From Planctomycetota bacterium (GTDB lineage: Bacteria > Planctomycetota > Phycisphaerae > SM23-33): DNA of 7,066 nt. Of this stretch, positions 1 to 4,970 are shown piece by piece. The notes under the pieces are model-generated. The model worked only from the letters and a program-made list of their open reading frames with translations. It had not been told where the DNA came from and did not search any database. The stretch lies in the NCBI GenBank assembly GCA_003644335.1, contig QNCB01000063.1:1-7066 (forward strand). Reading direction: 5' to 3'. The position numbers were made by a program, and so were the translations under genes. Numbering within the stretch: position 1 is the first letter of the stretch; every line of letters begins with the position of its first letter.

Positions 1-1356
1 GCAGCTGGGCCAGGCCTGCGGGCGGTGGTGCGCGTCTCCGGGCCCGAGGCTGTCGCGATAGCCCAGGCGGTGTTCCGTTCAGCTGGGCCTGGGTTGGCGG
101 AGCTTGGCGGGTTTCGAGCTGTCGCTGGGCGGGTGGTTTTGGCGGAGCATGATATCGAGACCCCAGCCCGGGCGTATCGGTTCGTCAGCCCGCGGAGCTA
201 CACGCGACAAGACCTTATAGAGCTGCACATCCCGGGCGGAGCTGCCCTGGCTGGGGCGTTGCTCGATGCTCTGATAGCCTGCGGAGCCAGGTTGGCTGAG
301 GCTGGGGAGTTTACCGCGCGGGCGTTTTTCAGCGGACGGGTGGACCTCTCCCAGGCTGAGGCGGTGGCGGATATTATCTCAGCCAGCGACGAGTCGCACC
401 TGCGGGCGTCGCTTTGCACTCTGGGCGGCGAGCTTCGCAAACTTTGCGAGACCCTGGCTTGCGAAATAGCTGAGGCTCTCGCTACGGTCGAAGCGTCGAT
501 AGACCTCGCGGAGGAACGCATCGAGCTGGCCTCGCCCGCCCGCCTGGCTGGTCAACTGCGGGACATCGCAGCTCGGCTGGGGCGCACAGCCCGCGGCGCG
601 ACCGACATGCCCGAGACTGCCTCCTTGCCCAGCGTAGCCATCGCGGGTGAGCCAAATGTCGGCAAGAGTTCGCTGCTAAACGCCCTGGCTATGACCGACC
701 GGGCGATAACCTCAGCCCTGGCTGGGACGACACGTGATGTGCTAAGCGCCACGATGACGCTGCCCTGCGGCTCGGCTGTGAACCTGCTGGACGTAGCTGG
801 TTTTACAGCTCCAACAGATTCGCTGGCAACGATGGCCCACGACGCAGCCAGCCAGGCTGTTGCGCAGGCGGATATGATATTGTTCGTCGCCCAGGCTGGG
901 CGAAGCAAAACCCGGGCCGATGACGAGCTGCTCGAAAAACTCCGAGCGACCAACCGCTCCGTGCCCGTGGTGCTGCTGGCGAACAAAGCTGACCTCGTCG
1001 AAAAAAAAATCTCGCAACTCCAAGTCGACGACGAGACGATATATACATCAGCTGTTACGGGCGAAGGACTCGACGCGGTGCGACAAAAATTGACCAAGAC
1101 GCTTCACCTGGCCTCGGCCAGGCCCGGCAGCGCGATGGGACTCCATGACCGACAACGACGCGCGATGCAACTGGCAGGCGAGGCTGCGATAGCAGCGGCG
1201 GAGCTTCTCGGCGGGGCTGACGAAATAGCTGACGTAGCAGAGCTGGTAGCGGTGGAACTTCGCGAAGCGTTGGGGCAACTGGGAACCATCAGCGGCGAGA
1301 TAGTTACCGAAGATATCCTGGGGAAAATCTTCGCACGATTCTGTGTGGGAAAATAG
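1..1356 (+). CDS. mnmE: tRNA uridine-5-carboxymethylaminomethyl modification GTPase MnmE (5'-partial)
   Basis: MnmE works with MnmG to modify the wobble uridine (position 34) of certain tRNAs; it binds a folate cofactor through its N-terminal domain and hydrolyses GTP in a K+-dependent dimer. The frame is open to base 1, and codons 1-15 (AAGPGLRAVVRVSGP) match the interior of the family N-terminus, so the true start lies upstream; GTG at 25 is not the start. Visible order (window codons): TrmE N-domain to about 125, helical domain, then the inserted G domain with P-loop GEPNVGKSS (from codon 216), switch I K-loop GTTRD, G3 DVAG (from 264), G4 NKAD, G5 SAVTGEG, and the C-terminal FCVGK signature at the stop. 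About 451 codons are visible, near the full family length. Oddity: positions aligned with E. coli R275 and catalytic E282 after DxxG are Thr and Ala. Identity is secure; activity level is less so. Confidence 0.95.
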   Translation, partial: AAGPGLRAVVRVSGPEAVAIAQAVFRSAGPGLAELGGFRAVAGRVVLAEHDIETPARAYRFVSPRSYTRQDLIELHIPGGAALAGALLDALIACGARLAEAGEFTARAFFSGRVDLSQAEAVADIISASDESHLRASLCTLGGELRKLCETLACEIAEALATVEASIDLAEERIELASPARLAGQLRDIAARLGRTARGATDMPETASLPSVAIAGEPNVGKSSLLNALAMTDRAITSALAGTTRDVLSATMTLPCGSAVNLLDVAGFTAPTDSLATMAHDAASQAVAQADMILFVAQAGRSKTRADDELLEKLRATNRSVPVVLLANKADLVEKKISQLQVDDETIYTSAVTGEGLDAVRQKLTKTLHLASARPGSAMGLHDRQRRAMQLAGEAAIAAAELLGGADEIADVAELVAVELREALGQLGTISGEIVTEDILGKIFARFCVGK

Positions 1357-1445
1357 AAAAAAACAGCAATAGGCAATAGGAAAAAAAGGCGATAGGAAAA
1401 GCGGTCCACGGATTACACGGATTAAAAAAAGATTACACGGGTTGT

Positions 1446-1461
1446 TTTTTTGATCAAAAAA
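1446..1461. repeat. Perfect 16-bp AT-rich palindrome
   Basis: TTTTTTGATCAAAAAA is an exact palindrome about 90 bases after the mnmE stop. It could form a weak A/T hairpin or be a protein site, but it has no GC stem, so it is not a standard intrinsic terminator. It may simply be the junction of two A-rich repeat modules in opposite orientation. Confidence 0.5.
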
Positions 1462-1468
1462 CAGCGGA

Positions 1469-1486
1469 ACACGAATGACACGAATG
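1469..1486. repeat. Tandem nonamer ACACGAATG x2
   Basis: Two exact back-to-back copies of ACACGAATG, followed by the related AAAATGAATGG. On the minus strand it reads as ATTCGTGT repeated, a dispersed module type I recall from planctomycete-like genomes. Confidence 0.6.
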
Positions 1487-1512
1487 AAAATGAATGGCAC
1501 CCGGCAAAAAAA

Positions 1513-1531
1513 CATGGGCGAGACGCCCATG
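1513..1531. repeat. 8-bp stem hairpin CATGGGCG-AGA-CGCCCATG
   Basis: An exact 8-bp inverted repeat with an AGA loop, followed by CTAC and an A-run. The unit ATGGGCGAGACGCCCATGCTAC resembles a dispersed family known from several phyla. There is no T-tract on either side at the right distance on the plus strand (A-runs flank both sides), so I call it a repeat rather than a terminator. Confidence 0.65.
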
Positions 1532-1546
1532 CTACGAAAAAACTGG

Positions 1547-1589
1547 ATTCCCGCTCCTCGATCGGGTCGAGGACAAGCTTCGCGGGAAT
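1547..1589. repeat. Nested imperfect hairpin (ATTCCCGC...GCGGGAAT)
   Basis: The outer arms ATTCCCGC (1547-1554) and GCGGGAAT (1582-1589) pair exactly. Inside, TCCTCGA (1555-1561) pairs with TCGAGGA (1567-1573) around a 5-base loop, leaving eight unpaired bases (1574-1581, CAAGCTTC) on one side. The outer arms followed by GAC match the widespread GTCATTCCCGC/GCGGGAATCC repeat type. This copy carries a longer internal arm than the simple version I recall. Confidence 0.65.
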
Positions 1590-1601
1590 GACAAAAAAAG
1601 A

Positions 1602-1633
1602 ACTTCATGCTCTTTATGTCCTTCATGGTGAAT
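1602..1633 (-). repeat. Repeat module of the TTCACCATGAAGGACAT.. type
   Basis: On the minus strand this reads as TTCACCATGAAGGACATAAA and continues into GAGCATGAAG, a degenerate repeat of short xCATGAAG/ACATAAAG units that would translate as His-Glu-Gly-His-like peptides. I recall this as a very common dispersed module in planctomycetes and verrucomicrobia. It ends about 28 bases before the next start codon. Confidence 0.5.
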
Positions 1634-1661
1634 TTTTGCATAGTTGTAAACGGTTGTTTTT

Positions 1662-2243
1662 ATGAAACGAAAATGGATTATCATATTGGTCTGTAGCACA
1701 GTCGCCCTCGGCTGTGGTTTGTTGACGACAACCCTTGGCTGTGCGGAGGGCAAGGGGCTTTCCCCCGCGGAAAACTCCCCCAGCCCAGCCCGGGCGGGCG
1801 AGCCTGTTTATGTGCCGGAGGATTTCATCGCCTGTGTTATCGACGTCGGGCAGATAAAATATCTTGCTGACAAGCCCGGACATGACAGTTGGCAGACGCC
1901 AGCCCAGACCGCCAAGCTAGGCCGGGGCGACTGCGAAGATATTGCTATTTATTTTCAAGAACTGCTGCGACGGCGGGGCTACAAGTCCGAGGTGGTCTTT
2001 GGCTTGCGATTTCGATACTCGAAGGTTGGGCATTGCTGGGTCGAGGTGCTCCACGAGGGCAAGACCTACATCTGCGAGCCTAGGGGCAATGCTTTTATCC
2101 CGCGAGAGTCCCTGCCAGCCTGGCGATATATCCGGGCAGAGGATATTGACATCCTGAAGGAAAAAATTCGTCGATATCACACGCGCACAGGCGTATATGT
2201 GAACTCCAAATATGGCCAGGCCATCGAAGCGGAGGCCAAATAG
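1662..2243 (+). CDS. Exported transglutaminase-like cysteine-hydrolase fold protein
   Basis: 193 aa. Residues 1-4 are basic (MKRK) and 5-27 hydrophobic, giving a Sec-type signal. Cys18 and Cys27 each follow Leu-Gly, but position -3 is Ala or Thr, so the lipobox is poor and lipidation is uncertain. Residues 28-50 are a Pro/Ser/Ala linker. The rest looks like a transglutaminase-like (clan CA) core: GRGDCEDIA puts the probable nucleophile at Cys91, VGHCWVEV gives the general base His124, and CEP supplies an acidic third residue at Glu139. Known members are proteases, amidases or cross-linking enzymes; the substrate cannot be told here. A periplasmic or envelope role fits the signal and the neighbouring cell-wall genes, but that is inference. 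ATG at 1662 is the only sensible start; no clear Shine-Dalgarno precedes it. Confidence 0.75.
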   Translation: MKRKWIIILVCSTVALGCGLLTTTLGCAEGKGLSPAENSPSPARAGEPVYVPEDFIACVIDVGQIKYLADKPGHDSWQTPAQTAKLGRGDCEDIAIYFQELLRRRGYKSEVVFGLRFRYSKVGHCWVEVLHEGKTYICEPRGNAFIPRESLPAWRYIRAEDIDILKEKIRRYHTRTGVYVNSKYGQAIEAEAK

Positions 2244-2270
2244 CAGCACAAATTTGCAAAAGTTCTGCTG

Positions 2271-2276
2271 TATAAT
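2271..2276 (+). promoter_or_regulatory. Candidate -10 box upstream of ftsW
   Basis: A perfect TATAAT lies 64 bases before the ftsW start, in a short AT-rich gap between two GC-rich genes. A TTGCAA lies 11 bases upstream, too close for a normal -35, and I see no good -35 at 16-18 bases. It may drive ftsW-murG. The call rests on the -10 alone. Confidence 0.35.
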
Positions 2277-2339
2277 TTTGGTTGGCTGGTTACAATGTAG
2301 CGAGTGTGTTTCGGAATACAGCGGAAAGGATTCGCGAGC

Positions 2340-3527
2340 ATGAACTTTGTGCGGGCAGGGAAGCCTGTGGAGATCGAATCGACGGAGTTCGCTCCCGGCC
2401 TGGCTGGTCGGGCGATTGTCCTGACGACCCTGGGCTTGTTGGCTTTGGGTGTCGTTGCGGTGAACTCGGCCACGGTTACGGTCGCCCAGCCGGGGCCTTG
2501 GTATGCTCGTGTCGATGTCCGCCACACTATCTTCGCCGTGGTCGCAGCGGGGGTGTTGGTGCTCGGGGGCAAGTTGGATTACCGCAAACTTTTCGGCGGC
2601 AAGGGACGGGTACCCGGGGTCGCGTTGGGCTTGTTGGAGTTGGCGATTGGGTTGGGATTGTTGGTCTTCGTGCCGGGCCTGGGCCATGCCGTCGGCGGGC
2701 GATATCGTTGGATTCGCATCGGGCCTAGGCAATTTTCCATCGGGTTTGGGCCTTCGGAGCTTATCAAGATTTCGCTGGTGATTTTCCTGGCAGCCTGGCT
2801 GGGGCGAGCGAAAACCAACGTCCGCAGTTTTTGGACTTTCGCCGGAGCGTTGGCTTGCATACTCGCCTCCGCTGCGGTGGTTATCACGCAGGATTTCGGC
2901 ACAGCGGTGCTTATCTGCATAGCTGGATTCGTGGTGATGTTTCTCGCTGGCGTGCCCTGGTATTACCTGTTTACCATCGTTCCGCCGGGGGTGGGGGCGG
3001 GGTGGTATTTCATACTTGCCGCGCCGTACCGTCTGGGCAGAATCCAGGCTATGCTAGACCCGTGGTGCCACGCCAATCAATCCGCGTATCAGGGTCGCCA
3101 GTCGCTCCTGGCGATATTGGCAGGGGGGTGGACTGGCGTTGGCCTGGGCAAGGGCGTCCGCAAGCTGGGCTTTCTGCCGGAGGACAGCACCGATTTTATC
3201 TTCGCGAGTTTCTGCGAAGAGTGGGGCTTCCGCGGCGCAGCCATGCTGATAGTATTGTTGCTGATGTGGCTGATGTTTTGCAGAAAAGCTGCCGTCGGCG
3301 CGCCCGACCGGTTCGGACGAGTGCTGGCAGGCGGACTTGGCGCGACGATAATTATCCAGGCTATAGGGCATATTGCGGTCAACCTGGTGCTTCTGCCGAC
3401 CACGGGCATATCCCTGCCGTTCGTCTCAGCTGGCGGAACAAGCCTGCTTATCATGGCGGGCGCTGCAGCACTGATAACATCCGTCGCAACAAAAGGCCAA
3501 GCCCCAGCGGAACTTGGCCAGAATTAG
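2340..3527 (+). CDS. ftsW: FtsW/RodA/SpoVE family peptidoglycan glycosyltransferase (SEDS)
   Basis: A multipass inner-membrane SEDS protein that polymerises lipid II into glycan strands, normally paired with a class B penicillin-binding protein. 395 aa, near the usual family length. Seen in the sequence: about ten hydrophobic segments from residue 25 on; RYRWIRIG (121-128) followed by PSELIK with Glu140 and Lys143; TQDFGT with Asp185; PEDSTDFIF with Asp285, the position aligned with the essential Asp of FtsW/RodA; and the C-terminal signature running from Asn348 to PFVSAGGTS (360-368). I chose ATG 2340 because AAAGGA sits 9 bases upstream; an in-frame GTG at 2304 lacks this. The gene is followed after 47 bases by murG, as in classical division clusters, so FtsW is more likely than RodA. 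Small departures from consensus: GPSE for QPSE and SAGG for SYGG. Confidence 0.93.
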   Translation: MNFVRAGKPVEIESTEFAPGLAGRAIVLTTLGLLALGVVAVNSATVTVAQPGPWYARVDVRHTIFAVVAAGVLVLGGKLDYRKLFGGKGRVPGVALGLLELAIGLGLLVFVPGLGHAVGGRYRWIRIGPRQFSIGFGPSELIKISLVIFLAAWLGRAKTNVRSFWTFAGALACILASAAVVITQDFGTAVLICIAGFVVMFLAGVPWYYLFTIVPPGVGAGWYFILAAPYRLGRIQAMLDPWCHANQSAYQGRQSLLAILAGGWTGVGLGKGVRKLGFLPEDSTDFIFASFCEEWGFRGAAMLIVLLLMWLMFCRKAAVGAPDRFGRVLAGGLGATIIIQAIGHIAVNLVLLPTTGISLPFVSAGGTSLLIMAGAAALITSVATKGQAPAELGQN

Positions 3528-3539
3528 TTGACTGATGAA

Positions 3540-3559
3540 TTGGTTGATTAGTCAACCAA
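3540..3559. repeat. Perfect 8-bp hairpin between ftsW and murG
   Basis: TTGGTTGA-TTAG-TCAACCAA is an exact inverted repeat with a 4-base loop, ending 15 bases before the murG start and 5 before its Shine-Dalgarno. There is no T-tract, so it is not a standard terminator; it could tune murG translation or mRNA stability. Its left arm and loop recur at the end of murG. Confidence 0.6.
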
Positions 3560-3574
3560 CTCCAGAGGTATGTC

Positions 3575-4684
3575 ATGAATAGAAACACGTATATTTTCGC
3601 GGGCGGTGGGACTGGCGGGCATCTTTATCCGGGCTTGGCGGTGGCTGAGGCGCTCCAGGCTGTGGACCCAGCGGCGAATATCGTTTTCGCGTGCAGCAGG
3701 CGGACTATCGACAGGCGAATCCTCGAGCCGACCGGCTACGTTATCGTGCCCCAGCCCGTGTTGCCCCTGCCTGGCAATCCGCTGAAGCTCCCGCGGTTTC
3801 TCGCAGCCTGGCTGAGGTCGCAAAAGGTCGCCCGCGATCTCCTGGAAGACCTTCAGCCTCATGCCGTGCTGGGCCTGGGGGGCTTTGCAGCTGGGCCTGT
3901 CATCCACGCCTCAGCCAGGCGAGGCAGGCCTACCGCGATGCTGAATCCGGACATCGTGCCGGGCAAGGCTAATCGTTTTCTCGCCCGCCGGGTTGACGTT
4001 ATTTTTACGCAGTTTGCCTCGACGAGTGATTGTTTTGCGCCGGAGCTTAGGCCTCGTGTTTCGACGGTTGGTTGTCCGGTCAGGCCGACACTGCTAGAGG
4101 GCAGCCGGGCTGAGGCGTTGGAGCATTTTCCCAGCCTCAAGCCAAGTCGAAAAACGCTGCTGATTTTTGGCGGCAGCAAGTTGGCAGAGTCTGTCACGCG
4201 GGCTGTTATCGCACTGGCGGACGATTTCTCGAGCCTGGCTGATGAGTGGCAGATGCTGTTTATCGTCGGGTCGAAAATGCTCGACCAGGCGAGGGATGCC
4301 TTTGCGGGCATGGCTATTGACGCGGAGATTTTGGAGTATTGTCAGCGGATGGACTTGGCCTGGGCTTTGGCGGACCTGGCTTTGTGCAGAGGCGGAGCTG
4401 GGACGGTGGCGGAGCTTTCAGCTACGGGCACCCCAGCGGTTGTCATGCCATACCCGCACCACAAGGATCGCCAGCAGTATCTCAACCCCGGCGAGCTTGT
4501 CCAGGCCCGGGCAGCGAAGGTAGTCGAAGACCGCTGCGACCAGGCCCTCAACGCCGAGGCACTGCGAGTGGAGCTGTTGCCGATTCTCCGCGACGCCGGG
4601 AGCCATGCTGCGATGCAGGCAGCCGCGAAAACAACTGCCAGGCCTCACGTGGCAAAAGACATCGCAGCATGGTTGATTAGTTGA
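3575..4684 (+). CDS. murG: UDP-N-acetylglucosamine--MurNAc-pentapeptide lipid transferase MurG
   Basis: Transfers GlcNAc from UDP-GlcNAc to lipid I, giving lipid II, on the cytoplasmic face of the membrane; its product is the substrate of FtsW encoded just upstream. 369 aa, normal for the family, with two Rossmann-like GT-B domains. Seen: GGGTGGH at 10-16, LGLGGFAAGP near 100, FGGSK (198-202), CRGGAGTVAE (271-280) and HHKDRQQYLN (295-304), the last two matching the donor-binding region of characterised MurG. AGAGGT (3564-3569) precedes ATG 3575 by 5 bases. The canonical HEQN segment is LNPD at 123-126, followed by the conserved PGKAN. The last codons (LIS, stop) are read from a TTGATTAGTTGAC sequence that is also found around the end of ftsW. 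Probably co-transcribed with ftsW. Confidence 0.94.
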   Translation: MNRNTYIFAGGGTGGHLYPGLAVAEALQAVDPAANIVFACSRRTIDRRILEPTGYVIVPQPVLPLPGNPLKLPRFLAAWLRSQKVARDLLEDLQPHAVLGLGGFAAGPVIHASARRGRPTAMLNPDIVPGKANRFLARRVDVIFTQFASTSDCFAPELRPRVSTVGCPVRPTLLEGSRAEALEHFPSLKPSRKTLLIFGGSKLAESVTRAVIALADDFSSLADEWQMLFIVGSKMLDQARDAFAGMAIDAEILEYCQRMDLAWALADLALCRGGAGTVAELSATGTPAVVMPYPHHKDRQQYLNPGELVQARAAKVVEDRCDQALNAEALRVELLPILRDAGSHAAMQAAAKTTARPHVAKDIAAWLIS

Positions 4685-4685
4685 C
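4670..4685. repeat. Second copy of the TGGTTGATTAGT motif, overlapping the murG stop
   Basis: TGGTTGATTAGT at 4670-4681 is identical to 3541-3552, and ATTAGTTGAC at 4676-4685 is identical to 3523-3532, which spans the ftsW stop. So matching short sequences flank the murG gene at both ends. They may be remnants of a simple TTGATTAG-type repeat. Confidence 0.6.
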
Positions 4686-4772
4686 AGGCTTGTTGAGTAT
4701 GCCTTCACAGGATCAATTACCTCAGAAAAACCGGGCCCCTCGGGCATCACAAACTCCGGTAGCTGCATGCCG

Positions 4773-4970
4773 TCAGGTTACCACAAGTTTCCCAACATTC
4801 AGATCCGCCGGCTTCCCGCCAATATACGCTTCGTTCACAAAGCCCACCTGGACGGCATATGTCCCGGCAGGCGTTTCAGCGGGAATCCTCATCGTAAACG
4901 GCCCGAGATTTTCGCTCTGCCCGGCAGACCACCTCTGCGAAGCGGGAAGATCAAAATTTTCTCGTCGGTT
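4773..4970 (-). pseudogene. Orphan C-terminal coding fragment, in frame behind hemW
   Basis: Read on the minus strand, the 65 codons after the hemW TAA stay open to a TGA at 4773-4775. The peptide looks protein-like: DLPASQRWSAG, then FTMRIPAETPAGTYAVQVGF, then ADLNVGKLVVT at the end. The alternating hydrophobic pattern and PAxTPAGTY turn resemble the last strands of an Ig-like beta-sandwich domain, often found at the C-terminus of secreted proteins. The only internal ATG (4890-4892) would give 39 aa, with no upstream domain. The simplest reading is the tail of a larger gene whose front was lost in a rearrangement next to hemW; a short independent gene or stop read-through is less likely. The remaining 88 bases to the murG stop show nothing I can name. 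Confidence 0.5.

Larger units (their letters stand above)
1357..1661. repeat. Intergenic mosaic of several short dispersed repeat types
   Basis: This spacer shows no credible gene; the short open frames across it have the composition of repeat translations. In order it contains: GCAATAGGCAATAGG-type heptamers (from about 1366); two copies of GATTACACGG (1411-1420, 1431-1440); the AT palindrome at 1446-1461; a tandem nonamer ACACGAATG (1469-1486); a hairpin at 1513-1531; a nested hairpin at 1547-1589; and a CTTCATG.. block at 1603-1631. A-runs of 5-8 bases separate most modules, as if each had been joined through poly-A. Modules of these kinds are, from memory, widespread in planctomycete, verrucomicrobial and some proteobacterial genomes. 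Any promoter for the next gene must lie inside or directly after this mosaic. Confidence 0.75.

Noticed and set aside
1048..1641. Long minus-strand open frame over the spacer and the mnmE end
   Set aside because: It runs through repeats into the antisense of the mnmE C-terminus. The Ile/Phe-rich peptide reflects repeat composition, not a gene.
1357..1661. CRISPR array in the repeat-rich spacer
   Set aside because: The repeats are of different types and lengths, not one regularly spaced repeat with unique spacers, and no cas gene is present.
1450..1665. Plus-strand open frame of 71 codons across the repeat spacer
   Set aside because: Its peptide is simply the translation of the dispersed repeat modules; it has no domain and no ribosome binding site.
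2254..2276. TTGCAA / TATAAT as a complete sigma-70 promoter
   Set aside because: The spacer is 11 bases, too short. Only the -10 box is reported.
2304..2339. GTG 2304 as ftsW start
   Set aside because: The extra 12 residues look unlike a SEDS N-terminus, and AAAGGA is placed correctly for ATG 2340.
4726..4745. Minus-strand intrinsic terminator (GCCC-GAG-GGGC then CCGG and five T)
   Set aside because: The stem is only 4 bp and separated from the T-run by four bases; too weak to call.
4418..4768. Minus-strand frame starting MQLPEFVMPEGPGFSE near the murG end
   Set aside because: The first 20 or so residues look protein-like, but the frame then runs antisense through murG with no recognisable domain; probably chance or another tiny relic.
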